DNA from: Bacillus ndiopicus | GTDB taxonomy: Bacteria > Bacillota > Bacilli > Bacillales_A > Planococcaceae | Assembly: GCF_000612805.1 (NCBI RefSeq) | Contig: NZ_HG964405.1 | Span: 609,561 to 673,560 of the forward strand | Length of the DNA stretch: 64,000 nucleotides | Direction of reading: 5' to 3' | Shown here: positions 10,218 through 18,783 of the stretch, one piece after another | Position numbering within the stretch: the first letter of the stretch is position 1 | Layout of the letters: each line of letters starts with the position of its first letter | Translations under genes and position numbers: made by a program | Notes under the pieces: model-generated | Told to the model about the DNA's origin: nothing | Databases searched by the model: none | The model's input: only the letters and a program-made list of their open reading frames with translations

Positions 10218-10246
10218 TTGACAATGATTATTTCATAGTATAATAT
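10218..10246 (+). promoter_or_regulatory. Sigma-A promoter of the lysine-riboswitch operon
   Basis: TTGACA at 10218-10223 is followed after 17 bp by TAATAT (10241-10246), or after 15 bp by the perfect TATAAT at 10239-10244. It lies about 30 bases before the riboswitch aptamer. Confidence 0.7.
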
Positions 10247-10279
10247 ATTACCTAATAACTTTATAAAAATACCTCACGT

Positions 10280-10470
10280 TCTAGTGAGGTAGAGGCGCGA
10301 TATTTAATAGTTTTTCATGGAGTTTTGAGCAACAGTGAAATGAAGAAGAAGGAAATATCGCCGAAGTGTATCGGAGAGCTCGCATTCGATATGCTGGGTC
10401 TGTAGTGAATAACTGCAGGACTGTCTTGGGTATTTCTTTCCAGCTTACTCAAGTTGCGCTATCTCAACAA
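10280..10470 (+). promoter_or_regulatory. Lysine riboswitch (L box) aptamer
   Basis: The conserved lysine-aptamer signature is present in order: GAGGTAGAGGCGCG at the 5' side, CGCCGAAG near 10365, GCTGGGTCTG then TAGTGAATAACTGCAGGACTG, CTTGGGTATT..CCAGC, and the closing GCGCTATCTCAAC. P1 forms between GAGGTAG (10286-10292) and CTATCTC (10459-10465) with one G-U pair. The spacing matches that of the lysC L box. Lysine binding should stabilise P1 and favour the terminator 40 bases downstream, shutting off the transporter genes. An extra hairpin CCTCAC/GTGAGG (10272-10289) overlaps the 5' strand of P1. Confidence 0.93.
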
Positions 10471-10510
10471 TGGAACTAAGAGGATTTGGGCTTTTATTTT
10501 ATTAAATTAC

Positions 10511-10541
10511 AGCGACCTAAAATTCTTTAGGTCGCTTTTTT
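10511..10541 (+). terminator. Riboswitch-controlled terminator
   Basis: AGCGACCTAAA pairs perfectly with TTTAGGTCGCT across a 4-base loop and is followed by T6. It lies between the lysine aptamer and the transporter gene, as expected for transcription attenuation. Confidence 0.93.
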
Positions 10542-10586
10542 GTATATGAGAAAGCCCAGAAAATTAATAAAAAGGGGAAATTTAAC

Positions 10587-11435
10587 ATGAGTAAAAAATG
10601 GTTATTGTTACTTGTTGCGATGTTAACAGCTATGGTTCTAGTTGCATGCGGCAATGGAGAAAAAGAAGGAGCATCTTCATCGGAAGGTGGAGATGGGAAA
10701 AAGGTTTTAAAGGTTGGTATGGAAGCGGGCTATCCACCGTTTAACTGGACACAGCAAACAGATGCAAATGGTGCAGTAAAACTTAGCGGCTCTGCTGAAT
10801 ACGCGGGCGGTTATGACGTGCAAGTTGCGAAAAAAATTGCTGATGAACTTGGTATGGAGCTAGAAATTGTTAAAACAGAATGGGACGGCTTAGTGCCAGC
10901 ATTACAATCTGGTGTTGTAGATGCGATTATTGCGGGGATGAGCCCAACAGCAGAACGTAAACAATCAATCGACTTCACATCAAATTACTATACATCTGAT
11001 TTTGTCATTGTTGTGAAAAAGGGCAGCCCATATGAAAATGCTAAAACATTAGCGGATTTCTCAGGAGCAAAAATTACGTCACAACTGAATACTTCAAACT
11101 ATTTAGTAATCGACCAAATTCCAGGTGTTAAAAAAGAAGTAGCGATGGATAGCTTCCCAGCAATGCGTGTAGCAGTTGAATCAGGCGCAATTGATGGCTA
11201 TGTAGCAGAGCGTCCAGAAGCGATTTCCGCTGCAATGGCAAATAAAAATTTCGCATATGCTGATTTAGAAGAGGGCTTTGTAACAGACCCTGGTGCTACA
11301 GATGTTGCAATTGGCGTACGTAGAGGCTATGAGCTTACGGATAAAATGAGTGAGATTTTAGACAGTATTTCAGCGGATGAGCGCCAAAAATTAATGGAAG
11401 AAGCTATTGCTAACCAACCAGCATCTGCTGAGTAG
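10587..11435 (+). CDS. Amino acid ABC transporter substrate-binding lipoprotein, probably lysine
   Basis: Extracytoplasmic solute-binding protein (SBP_bac_3 type, 282 residues) anchored as a lipoprotein. The signal peptide ends in the lipobox VLVAC, so Cys21 should be lipidated. The mature part has the usual family features KVGMEAGYPPFNWT, YDVQVAKKIADELG, WDGLVPALQSG and IIAGMSPTAERKQSIDFT. The lysine riboswitch upstream points to lysine, or a lysine-like cation, as ligand; protein sequence alone would only say polar amino acid. A 203-base gap with a hairpin separates it from the permease gene. Confidence 0.92.
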   Translation: MSKKWLLLLVAMLTAMVLVACGNGEKEGASSSEGGDGKKVLKVGMEAGYPPFNWTQQTDANGAVKLSGSAEYAGGYDVQVAKKIADELGMELEIVKTEWDGLVPALQSGVVDAIIAGMSPTAERKQSIDFTSNYYTSDFVIVVKKGSPYENAKTLADFSGAKITSQLNTSNYLVIDQIPGVKKEVAMDSFPAMRVAVESGAIDGYVAERPEAISAAMANKNFAYADLEEGFVTDPGATDVAIGVRRGYELTDKMSEILDSISADERQKLMEEAIANQPASAE

Positions 11436-11565
11436 CAAACAAGTTAAGTTCATCTAGGGTATTTAGAAAGTATGTATTATTTACTTTCAATGTAACCAAT
11501 TAAGCTTCGGTATAATTGTATCCTGATTTTTTGAACTTGCGAGAGAAACTTCTTCAAAAAGGGTG

Positions 11566-11604
11566 AGGGGGTGTCTAAAATGACTTTTCAGGCACTCCCT
11601 TTTA
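11566..11604 (+). terminator. Hairpin between binding-protein and permease genes
   Basis: AGGGGGTGTCT pairs with AGGCACTCCCT (two G-U pairs) across a 13-base loop and is followed by TTTTA. It looks like a leaky terminator that would keep permease and ATPase levels below those of the binding protein. A smaller hairpin GAAAGTA/TACTTTC lies near 11467-11489. Confidence 0.6.
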
Positions 11605-11638
11605 TAGATAATAACGGCTTGCTGTTAGGAGGATATTT

Positions 11639-12370
11639 ATGAATTTAGAAACGATTATTTCAATTTTGCAAAATAGCTGGCCGATGTTTTTACGCGGTGC
11701 ATATATGACACTTGCTATTGCGGTTATTAGTACAATTATTGGTGCGTTTATCGGATTTTTTATCGGTATTATGCATACAATTCCAATGAAATCATTGTCA
11801 TTGAAAACGGTATTGTTAAAAATCGGTAATTTTCTTTTAACATGCTATGTAGAAATTTTCCGTGGTACACCAATGATTGTACAAGCAATGGTTGTATTTT
11901 ATGGTCTATATGCGTATGGCATTGAATTAAATCGCTTTGTTGCAGCACTTGTAGTTGTTGGTTTAAATACAGGGGCATATATGGCTGAAATTGTTCGTGG
12001 TGGTATTGTATCAGTTGATAAAGGGCAATATGAGGCTGCACAAGCAATCGGGATGAATCATGTTCAAACAATGATTTATGTTGTACTACCACAAGTTGCT
12101 CGTAATATTTTACCGGCAACAGGAAATCAATTAATAATGAATATTAAAGATTCAGCCGTATTGAGTGTTATTAGTGTAGCAGAATTATTTTTCCAAACGA
12201 AATCTGTGGGAGGCGCGAATTTTAAATATGCGGAGTCCTTTTTAATAGCAAGTATTATGTACCTTATTATGACATTTACAGCGACACGCCTTTTACGTGT
12301 AATGGAGCGTAGGCTAGATGGTCCAAATGCCTATAAAGTAGATAAAGAAAGTGAGGGGCAAATACAGTGA
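11639..12370 (+). CDS. Amino acid ABC transporter permease
   Basis: Inner-membrane permease of the HisM/GlnP type, 243 residues, with about five membrane segments. The family EAA loop is visible near residues 130-150 ([13 protein letters not shown], then [18 protein letters not shown]) and should dock on the ATPase. TAGGAGG lies 6 bases before the ATG. Its stop overlaps the start of the ATPase gene by 4 bases, showing translational coupling. Together with the binding protein and the ATPase it makes one importer, presumably for lysine. Confidence 0.93.
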   Translation: MNLETIISILQNSWPMFLRGAYMTLAIAVISTIIGAFIGFFIGIMHTIPMKSLSLKTVLLKIGNFLLTCYVEIFRGTPMIVQAMVVFYGLYAYGIELNRFVAALVVVGLNTGAYMAEIVRGGIVSVDKGQYEAAQAIGMNHVQTMIYVVLPQVARNILPATGNQLIMNIKDSAVLSVISVAELFFQTKSVGGANFKYAESFLIASIMYLIMTFTATRLLRVMERRLDGPNAYKVDKESEGQIQ

Positions 12371-13104
12371 CAAATGTTATTGAAATTAAAAACTTAAGCA
12401 AATCATTTGGCTCTCATGAAGTATTACGCGATGTGAATTTTTCAGTAAAAAAAGGTGAGGTTGTATGTTTAATTGGCTCATCTGGCTCAGGTAAATCAAC
12501 GCTTTTACGCTGTGTCAATTTATTGGAAACACCTTCAGGAGGCAATATTATTTACAACGGTGAAAATATTTTAGATAGCAAGCATAATGTGGAGCAATAT
12601 CGCACGCATTTAGGTATGGTATTTCAGCAATTTAATCTATTTAATAATTTAAATGTTATCGATAATTGTACTGTTGGTCAGCAAAAGGTTTTAAAAAGGA
12701 GCAAGGCAGAAGCTATCGAGAAGGCAATGAAATATTTAGAAGTCGTTGGCATGGCACAATATAAAAATGCGAAGCCTCGCCAGCTATCTGGTGGACAAAA
12801 ACAGCGCGTAGCGATTGCCCGTGCATTAGCAATGGACCCAGATGTTATGTTGTTTGATGAGCCGACATCGGCATTAGACCCTGAAATGGTGGGGGAAGTA
12901 TTAAAAGTAATGCGTATGCTTGCGAGTCAGGGAAATACAATGTTAATTGTGACACATGAAATGGAGTTTGCACGTGAAGTAGCGGATCGCATTGTCTTTA
13001 TGGATAAAGGCGTTATTGTTGAGGAGGGCCACCCAGACCAAGTGCTTGTTAATCCTCAGCATGAACGCACAAAGGAGTTTTTAAAGCGTACTTTGAAAAG
13101 CTGA
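12367..13104 (+). CDS. Amino acid ABC transporter ATP-binding protein
   Basis: Cytoplasmic ATPase of the importer, 245 residues, GlnQ/HisP type. It has Walker [10 protein letters not shown], the Q-loop in MVFQQFNLF, signature LSGGQ, Walker [13 protein letters not shown] and the switch histidine in VTHEM. It starts at GTG 12367 within a GTGA overlap with the permease gene. The stop codon lies inside a perfect palindrome that acts as the operon terminator. Confidence 0.95.
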   Translation: MTNVIEIKNLSKSFGSHEVLRDVNFSVKKGEVVCLIGSSGSGKSTLLRCVNLLETPSGGNIIYNGENILDSKHNVEQYRTHLGMVFQQFNLFNNLNVIDNCTVGQQKVLKRSKAEAIEKAMKYLEVVGMAQYKNAKPRQLSGGQKQRVAIARALAMDPDVMLFDEPTSALDPEMVGEVLKVMRMLASQGNTMLIVTHEMEFAREVADRIVFMDKGVIVEEGHPDQVLVNPQHERTKEFLKRTLKS

Positions 13105-13122
13105 TATATATCAGCTTTTCAA
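13093..13122. terminator. Perfect 30-bp palindromic terminator
   Basis: TTGAAAAGCTGATAT is followed directly by its exact reverse complement, so the element is symmetric. It overlaps the end of the ATPase gene and could terminate in both directions, also serving the small minus-strand gene next to it. Confidence 0.7.
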
Positions 13123-13139
13123 TATGTATAGTGACGTGT

Positions 13140-13229
13140 CTAACGTCTAGAGTTCCATTCAGAAATGATAATGAAAACAATAGCAAAAGCAATTGCTAAA
13201 GCCCAAAACCAGCTTGGTATGCTTGACAT
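13140..13229 (-). CDS. Small single-pass membrane protein, 29 residues
   Basis: A short gene beginning MSSIPSWFWALAIAF, with one hydrophobic segment (about 7-23) and a charged C-terminus ending EWNSRR. GAGGTGA lies 6 bases before the ATG at 13229, which argues that it is translated and that the in-frame upstream extension to 13322 is not used. Family unknown. The clean ribosome-binding site and typical small-membrane-protein shape are the only evidence. Confidence 0.55.
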   Translation of the reverse strand: MSSIPSWFWALAIAFAIVFIIISEWNSRR

Positions 13230-13382
13230 AGTATTCACCTCATGTATTATTTTAACATGCTTGTAAAATCGCTTCAAACAAGTGCTAACGAAAGTTAAAT
13301 TATTTGTGTGAAATGCTATCATTAAGGAAAAAAATCGTATAAAATAATAGGGAAATCAATTACACCTTGATAAATTCTCGTT

Positions 13383-13430
13383 CAGATTTTTGGTACTCGT
13401 GCAGGGAGTCCTCTTCAGAATCTGTGACAT
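13383..13430 (+). repeat. Degenerate copy C of a hairpin-rich dispersed repeat
   Basis: This short segment matches the central stem of the longer copies at 16828-17026 and 36364-36680. It begins CAGATTTTT, ends CTCTTCAGAATCTGTGACAT, and keeps the CAGATT/AATCTG pairing. The flanking modules of the longer copies are absent. Confidence 0.5.
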
Positions 13431-13477
13431 TTATAGAAACAAGGTAAATGTTAAGCAAATAAAGTGAGGTTTCGTTC

Positions 13478-13675
13478 ATGTTACATTTAAAATGGAAAGA
13501 TGCGCCTACAATTCGCACGGTGAAATGTGTGCATACAAATGCAGCAAAATATTTAGTATCAAATGTACTAACAGTCGGAAAAGAATACGAAGTAAAAAAT
13601 GAAACTGAGGAATTTCTATTTGTAGTAGACAACACAGGAAAAGTTGGAGGCTATTACAAAGATTATTTTGAGTAA
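13478..13675 (+). CDS. Small cytoplasmic protein, possibly DUF6501 family
   Basis: A 65-residue protein beginning MLHLKWKDAPTIRTVKCVHT and ending GGYYKDYFE. It has no signal peptide or membrane segment. GTGAGG lies 7 bases upstream of the ATG and a terminator follows, so it is a monocistronic gene. From memory it resembles a Bacillales family of about 65-70 residues of unknown function (DUF6501); this could not be verified. Composition suggests a small beta-rich domain. Confidence 0.75.
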   Translation: MLHLKWKDAPTIRTVKCVHTNAAKYLVSNVLTVGKEYEVKNETEEFLFVVDNTGKVGGYYKDYFE

Positions 13676-13680
13676 TTATC

Positions 13681-13721
13681 AAAAAATGACCAAAACCAGC
13701 AATGGATTTGGTCATTTTTTT
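13681..13721 (+). terminator. Terminator after the small DUF6501-like gene
   Basis: AAAAATGACCAAA pairs with TTTGGTCATTTTT around a 13-base loop, followed by further T. Confidence 0.85.
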
Positions 13722-13864
13722 ATCTCGATTTGGAAAAAGTTTTCTATACCAAAAGCTCCTGTCTCTCCAGGTAGCTAAAAATAGACAAAGAACAAATAAT
13801 ACATCTCTCGTTAAAATTCCCTAAATATATATAGTTCGTTTAAAAATTTTACGTTCCTATAAAA

Positions 13865-14413
13865 TTAATTACCAATGGAATTAGCTAGCTGAACTAATAT
13901 TTCAGGTGTTAGTTTATTAGATACTCTTTTATCAATACCGAATATATATTGCCAATTATCTCGTTCAAACACAAATAAATTAAAACCTATTTGGGGTAAT
14001 TTTTCTAGATACTTTGCCTCAATTCCATTGTTTAATTTGAAAATGTTAGCGGTATATTTGTCGTTGTTAAATTCAATTTTATGCTCGATAGGTCGAACCT
14101 CAATTTTGAAATGATTTTTGGGTGATAGATTATTTATAAATTTCACTTCAAAATAATCATTCGTTTCTCCATCTAAATTATTTAACCTGCCAACTTGATG
14201 GGTAAAACTTATTGGTGGTACCAAAAGTGGTAACTGAAGTTTTTGTTTAAAATGCTGTTCAAAATCTTGTGAGGCTTCTATTACTGTTTTGTATCCTATT
14301 TCAGAAAGAATCTCTTCATAAGGCTGTGGGGAATCACTTAGGGTAGCAGAGATTGTACTATTGTTTGTAATTAAGGGTGCTAACGCAAATAAAAGAAACA
14401 GAAAGCTTTGCAT
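13865..14413 (-). CDS. Secreted protein of unknown function
   Basis: A 182-residue protein with a signal-peptide-like N-terminus (MQSFLFLLFALAPLITNNST) and no lipobox. The C-terminal half (about 110-182), with GIEAKYLEKLPQIGFNLFVF, WQYIFGIDKRVS and a final LVQLANSI, resembles the DUF4367-type domains of exported Bacillales proteins and some anti-sigma factors. No catalytic residues are evident. It lies alone, with a bidirectional terminator upstream. Function not recognised. Confidence 0.7.
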   Translation of the reverse strand: MQSFLFLLFALAPLITNNSTISATLSDSPQPYEEILSEIGYKTVIEASQDFEQHFKQKLQLPLLVPPISFTHQVGRLNNLDGETNDYFEVKFINNLSPKNHFKIEVRPIEHKIEFNNDKYTANIFKLNNGIEAKYLEKLPQIGFNLFVFERDNWQYIFGIDKRVSNKLTPEILVQLANSIGN

Positions 14414-14516
14414 TTCATCTCTCCTAAATTATATTTAAGCATATTATCCACCAGTTCAATTACAACTATTCTTTTCTAAATTAATCAACTGTTCGCAAAT
14501 ATATAGTGACTAATAA

Positions 14517-14546
14517 GAAAAAATCCTGTATACACACAGGATTTTT
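14517..14546 (-). terminator. Terminator of the xpaC-yaaN operon
   Basis: AAATCCTGT and ACAGGATTT form a stem with A- and T-rich flanks on both sides. It lies just after the yaaN stop, reading leftward. Confidence 0.8.
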
Positions 14547-14602
14547 AATCAAACTATTTTGTGAAATTATAGTAAAAGATATGGTTAGTCAATAATAAGA
14601 CT

Positions 14603-15658
14603 TTATATGGAGTCATACATATCACTTGTTTTTGCATGGACACGGAGCGTTTCTTCAATATCTTGCAATAATTTTAATTGCGTTTGCTTAAATTGATCGA
14701 TATCAGAATGTGAAATGCCGCTTTGCTTTGACTTCATTTGAAGCATTTTTCCATTTTTTCGTGCTAATTCATCGGATGCGCGCATTAACTTATCCTGTGC
14801 CTCTGCTACGCGGCGCTGTTGATTCATTGTTAGCAACATAGAAATTTGCGTTTGCCACATCGGAATTGTTGTCATAACAGATGCCTGTATTTTATCGATT
14901 AATAGCTGGTTTGTTTGCTGCATTAAACGAATTTGAGGGGCAGCCTGAATAGCGATTTCTCGTGATATTTGTATATCATAGAGACGACGATCAAGCCATT
15001 CAATCGCCATTTTTTGATCATTTAATCGCTGTAATTCCATTGGGTCAGTCGGCTCAGTCATAGGAAGCTGTTTTTTTGCATCAGCTAGCTTTAATTCACC
15101 TGCTGCAATATATACATTAATTTCGGCAAAATATTGCTCGTTTAAGGCGTATAAATCATTTAATAGCTTGAAATCACGCAATAAACCCATTTGTGCATGC
15201 TCTAATTGAATTGCCAGACGGTCAATCTGTGTACTTAGTCTTTTGTAATGTGTCATTACTTCTTGTGTTGACTGTTTTTGCTTTGAGAAAAGTTTACTTA
15301 AAAAACCTTTGTCTTGTTGGATCAGTGCATCTGGGTTAATTTGCTCTAAATAAGAGACAAGCTGCGATAATACCTCGCCAACTCTGCTATGATCTTTGCG
15401 CTCAATATGGACTGCCATATTTGCGGTAAAATCACGAAGCGCTTGCTGGGCCTTTAAGCCGAAAGCAAGCACATTTTCATATATGTTGATTTTTAGTTCA
15501 CTCGCCAACCCAAGTGCACGGCTTTTATCATCTTGGCTTAATGCAGCGTAAAGAGGGCTTACTGATTGGCTTGCTTGTGCCAGTTGAAATTCTTCCTCAG
15601 CAATTTCAGCGAAGCGACTCCCCGCATTTTTAAAGGCTTCAAATGGATTTTGTTGCAT
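14603..15658 (-). CDS. yaaN: TelA/YaaN family toxic anion resistance protein
   Basis: A 351-residue, largely helical cytoplasmic protein of the TelA family, named for tellurite resistance though its biochemical role is unclear. Recognisable segments are FGLKAQQALRDFTANM, LEQINPDALIQQDKGFLSKL and MTTIPMWQTQISMLLTMN. It starts 2 bases after the xpaC stop, so the two are cotranscribed; the same pair occurs in B. subtilis. A role in envelope or oxyanion stress is inferred from the family only. Confidence 0.88.
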   Translation of the reverse strand: MQQNPFEAFKNAGSRFAEIAEEEFQLAQASQSVSPLYAALSQDDKSRALGLASELKINIYENVLAFGLKAQQALRDFTANMAVHIERKDHSRVGEVLSQLVSYLEQINPDALIQQDKGFLSKLFSKQKQSTQEVMTHYKRLSTQIDRLAIQLEHAQMGLLRDFKLLNDLYALNEQYFAEINVYIAAGELKLADAKKQLPMTEPTDPMELQRLNDQKMAIEWLDRRLYDIQISREIAIQAAPQIRLMQQTNQLLIDKIQASVMTTIPMWQTQISMLLTMNQQRRVAEAQDKLMRASDELARKNGKMLQMKSKQSGISHSDIDQFKQTQLKLLQDIEETLRVHAKTSDMYDSI

Positions 15659-15660
15659 GA

Positions 15661-16302
15661 TTATTCACCACCGATTAAACGATCTTTCCTTTTTTTATTT
15701 TCAAGCTTTGCATAATCAAGCTCAAGCTTTAGATGCTCAATATCAGAGCTTAATGCAAGCTTTAAGTCATCTTCCATTGTGACATACAGCTCTTTCAGCG
15801 TTTTGCGTGTTTCTTCTAATGCTAAATGAATATCAGTACCACCAACCTGCTCTTTTGTTAATAATGTGTACTTGTCTATTAGCTGTACAGCGGATGGTAG
15901 GTGAGAGTAGAAGAAATCCTCTACTGCATAAAATTTTTGCGGATTTGTTTGGACAATATAAATAATTCGCTTTGCCAGCTTATTCATTTCATTAATTAAT
16001 TTAAAAGAGCGAACAGAGCGAACGCGTACATATTGTTGCATTAATAGGGTTAAGTCATTTTTTGCTAGTTTGATTTGTTGTTCAATAAGTTGATATTCCG
16101 AGCGTGTTAAGCCAAGCATTTTGCTACGTTTTGCCTTTTGGAATGCTAAGATTCCTTTATTACTTGCATAATAGCTTGCGATCGTTAACAGCGGCACGAT
16201 AAAAATGCCTAAATCAAAATTAATAACAGTAATAACAAATACAGCAAAGCTAATGATTAAGCTGAGTCCATGTCGGTTGATAAAATTCATTGTGCTAAGC
16301 AT
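15661..16302 (-). CDS. xpaC: XpaC-like membrane protein
   Basis: A 213-residue protein with two adjacent membrane segments near the N-terminus (about 12-48, FAVFVITVINFDLGIFIVPL) and a long helical cytoplasmic tail. It matches the XpaC family, first described through hydrolysis of 5-bromo-4-chloroindolyl phosphate in B. subtilis; whether it is an enzyme is uncertain. AGGAGG lies about 7 bases before the ATG at 16302. Its partner yaaN follows directly, and TelA- and XpaC-type proteins commonly occur together. Confidence 0.85.
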   Translation of the reverse strand: MLSTMNFINRHGLSLIISFAVFVITVINFDLGIFIVPLLTIASYYASNKGILAFQKAKRSKMLGLTRSEYQLIEQQIKLAKNDLTLLMQQYVRVRSVRSFKLINEMNKLAKRIIYIVQTNPQKFYAVEDFFYSHLPSAVQLIDKYTLLTKEQVGGTDIHLALEETRKTLKELYVTMEDDLKLALSSDIEHLKLELDYAKLENKKRKDRLIGGE

Positions 16303-16407
16303 TTTCGTACCTCCTATATATATTATTACTACTAAATACGAGCTAGCTGAAAAAAAGTTTCATCAATATATTTTTTCTTATACTTTATGCTAAAAATACA
16401 TATAGAC

Positions 16408-16432
16408 AAAGCCCCAAATGGCTTTGCCTACA
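16408..16432 (-). terminator. Weak terminator-like hairpin after the acylphosphatase gene
   Basis: CAAAGCC and GGCTTTG form a 7-bp stem; leftward the T-run is poor. It lies between the acylphosphatase stop and the xpaC start. Confidence 0.4.
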
Positions 16433-16524
16433 CATGTATTTATCTTAATACGGCAAATCTGTTGTATTTTATGCGAAGATACCATTTTTAAAGTTTTGGT
16501 TGGGCAAATTAAACTAAATTCGTT

Positions 16525-16803
16525 TTAAATAATGTCAGTTTTCATTGTTTTATAGCCTTTTAAGCTATCAAAGATTTCTAATGTAAAACGATTAGATTGT
16601 GCTTGCAGGCTAACACCTTGCTCAACAAAATGAATAAATTCATCAACTGCAGCGGTTGTACCTTCAATTTCCGCCTCAATATTATTTTTTTCATTTAATA
16701 TGCAATAGCCTTTTAAGCCAAGCTCAAATGCTTTTTGTTTAATGAAAAATCGATGTCCTGTTCCTGTAGCATCTCCAGAAAATATCACACGTACACGTTT
16801 CAT
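16525..16803 (-). CDS. Acylphosphatase
   Basis: Small enzyme (92 residues) that hydrolyses the acyl-phosphate bond. The N-terminal motif is GDATGTGHRFF, a divergent form of the usual GxVQGVGFRxF that keeps the phosphate-binding Arg, and the catalytic Asn lies in CILNEKNNIEAEIEG. The ATG at 16803 gives the normal length. The in-frame TTG at 16830 would add nine residues and has no ribosome-binding site; AAGGAG lies 12 bases before the ATG, slightly long. The upstream region is occupied by dispersed-repeat copy A. Confidence 0.88.
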   Translation of the reverse strand: MKRVRVIFSGDATGTGHRFFIKQKAFELGLKGYCILNEKNNIEAEIEGTTAAVDEFIHFVEQGVSLQAQSNRFTLEIFDSLKGYKTMKTDII

Positions 16804-16827
16804 AGTGAATCGACACTCCTTTTGCAT

Positions 16828-17026
16828 CAATTACGCCTTGGCGTAATTGCGTCCAGATTTTTTTCGAGCTCGCTCGAAAAGCTCCTCTTCAAAAATCTGT
16901 GACATCCGCCGGGGCGTTTATCTTGATTCAGTGCGTGTTTGCACACTCACTGAACCATAGAAAACAAAATATAGCATTCATCTCACCACCTGTAAAGGTG
17001 GGAGTTTTCTGTTGAATCAAGATAAA
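16828..17026 (+). repeat. Hairpin-rich dispersed repeat, copy A
   Basis: This 199-base intergenic element shares near-identical blocks with 36364-36680. In order it holds a perfect palindrome CAATTACGCC-TT-GGCGTAATTG, a stem CAGATTTTT/AAAAATCTG enclosing another palindrome (TTTTCGAGC/GCTCGAAAA), the block GACATCCGCCGGGGCGTTT, then a 14-bp inverted repeat TTTATCTTGATTCA (16917-16930) / TGAATCAAGATAAA (17013-17026). This encloses a TCAGTG/CACTGA hairpin and a CCACCT/AGGTGG hairpin followed by TTTTC. It carries no coding frame. It lies between two minus-strand genes, upstream of the acylphosphatase start. Confidence 0.8.
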
Positions 17027-17067
17027 AGTTTTTAGCTGATTGTGCATTATATGAGCCGAAGCATCAT

Positions 17068-18783
17068 TTAGGTAGCTTGTCTTTCCTTAGAAATTATTGC
17101 AATTAAATCATTAATATAATGTAGCACTTGCTCAGATGCTTGGTTAATTTCTTTTAAGCAATCGTCTGCAACTTGGATATTACCATTATTGTACGCCTCT
17201 ACAGCTTGTTTCGCAAATACATGGACTTGCTCATGATAATAGTCTAAATCAATAAATGATTGATGTGAACCTAGACGACGCTGTGTTTGTTCATTTAAAT
17301 ACCATTTGCCAAGACGGCATTCTTTATGTGAGGACACATCGCTAGGCTGCAAATGCTCTAGCCCTAAAAACATATTGTAAACGCGCCATTTCCATAAAAT
17401 ATGGTCAGCTTTTGATAGCTGTAATAATGCAATACTTGATAATGAAACATTATGATCTGAAATAAGCTCAGTGCGGAAACGATTAATTTCTTTCCCTAAA
17501 TAATGAATATCATGGGATGTAATATCGCTAAAGTGTTGAATATCCTCTTGAATGCTTGAAATATCTCCAATGCGGGCAGACATATCATCAAGTGCAGCTG
17601 CTTGTTGCTGAGAAATTGCTGCAGTATTTGTAACATCCGCATCAATCCCCTCAATTGCTTCAACAATTGAAGCTAGAAGTGGCAATGATTGTCTCGCCTC
17701 AGTCGTGGCATCCTTAATTGTCATCGTTGTTTCTTTGATTGATTGTGCTACAGAATTCGAATAGGATTTTAGCGCATGTACATTATTGGAAACTTCCTCT
17801 AATGCAGAGACCGTTCCTTCGGCCAGTTTTCGAACTTCCTGTGCAACGACAGCAAAGCCTTTGCCATGCTCGCCAGCACGTGCCGCTTCAATGGAGGCAT
17901 TAAGCGCTAATAAGTTCGTTTGGTCGGCAATTTGATTAATTAAAATGACTACTTGTTCAATGTCATCGATGTACTTTTGTAGGTTCGTAAAGCCATCAAC
18001 AATTGCTGTAAACGTTTCCTCTGTTGTGAAAATCTCTTGCAGTGCATGCTCAATTGCCTGCTGACCTTTCGCTGCATAAGAAACAGATTCATTCGTTTTT
18101 TCTGCAATGCGAGTGGAAGTACGTGCAACTTCTGCAATGGAAGAAGTGAGCTCTTCAATCGCTGCAGAAGAGGAGGCAATTTCCTTCGTTTGATTATTTA
18201 AGCTAATTACTAAATCCTTCATATGCATAATACGTGCATGGGCATCAGTTAATGTCGACACTTCTGTAACGACATCTTCCATAAAACGCTCTGCAAAAAT
18301 TTCCGTTAAAAGCTGTAACTCAATATTAATTGCTGCGGCAATTGTTTTTAAAAAATCATTTGAGGTAGACTGCTTATGTAATACGTGTGAAAGTAGGTAA
18401 AACGACAACTGATTCCAAACGACAACTAATTTACCAATTTCAAATTGCTGTTCTCGAAGCATATTAAAAAATATAATTCGCTGATTTAAATAGTCATTAT
18501 CCCGTTTATCATTAAAAAAGCTCTGTAAATACGCTGAAATTTGCTGAGACGATACAGAATGCCGCGCATTTGGTGCAATTTCATCTAAATGCTGCGCTAG
18601 AAATTGCTCTAAAGAGGGATTTGAATCTTTTAGATGTTGAGATATTTTTATTAAATTTTGTTCATCTTGCTGGGAGAAATGATTAAAAGCGAGAATGTCA
18701 TAAAAACGCCCTGCAGCTTGTAAATCCGTACCTCTTGTGAAGAAATCATGAACATTTGCTTTTCTTTTGAATGCTGTAAACAA
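17068..18783 (-). CDS. Soluble globin-coupled-type chemoreceptor with C-terminal CZB domain
   Basis: Methyl-accepting chemotaxis-type protein of about 571 residues without membrane segments. Residues 1-160 resemble the globin sensor of HemAT, but the position of the heme-ligating proximal His (normally H-x-x-I-G-L) reads QFEIGK, so heme binding is doubtful. The signalling hairpin is canonical ([19 protein letters not shown]). The C-terminus is a CZB zinc-binding domain with all ligand positions: [17 protein letters not shown] and HEQVH. GGAGTGA lies 6 bases before a TTG at 18783; the ATG at 18804 has no ribosome-binding site. A CheA-coupled cytoplasmic role is inferred. Confidence 0.88.
   Translation of the reverse strand: MFTAFKRKANVHDFFTRGTDLQAAGRFYDILAFNHFSQQDEQNLIKISQHLKDSNPSLEQFLAQHLDEIAPNARHSVSSQQISAYLQSFFNDKRDNDYLNQRIIFFNMLREQQFEIGKLVVVWNQLSFYLLSHVLHKQSTSNDFLKTIAAAINIELQLLTEIFAERFMEDVVTEVSTLTDAHARIMHMKDLVISLNNQTKEIASSSAAIEELTSSIAEVARTSTRIAEKTNESVSYAAKGQQAIEHALQEIFTTEETFTAIVDGFTNLQKYIDDIEQVVILINQIADQTNLLALNASIEAARAGEHGKGFAVVAQEVRKLAEGTVSALEEVSNNVHALKSYSNSVAQSIKETTMTIKDATTEARQSLPLLASIVEAIEGIDADVTNTAAISQQQAAALDDMSARIGDISSIQEDIQHFSDITSHDIHYLGKEINRFRTELISDHNVSLSSIALLQLSKADHILWKWRVYNMFLGLEHLQPSDVSSHKECRLGKWYLNEQTQRRLGSHQSFIDLDYYHEQVHVFAKQAVEAYNNGNIQVADDCLKEINQASEQVLHYINDLIAIISKERQAT

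Noticed and set aside
13360..13635. 91-codon minus-strand open frame
   Set aside because: It is antisense to the DUF6501-like gene, which has a ribosome-binding site and a terminator.
16828..17026. Repeat copy A as a complete insertion sequence
   Set aside because: No transposase frame is present and the flanks show no target-site duplication that I could identify.
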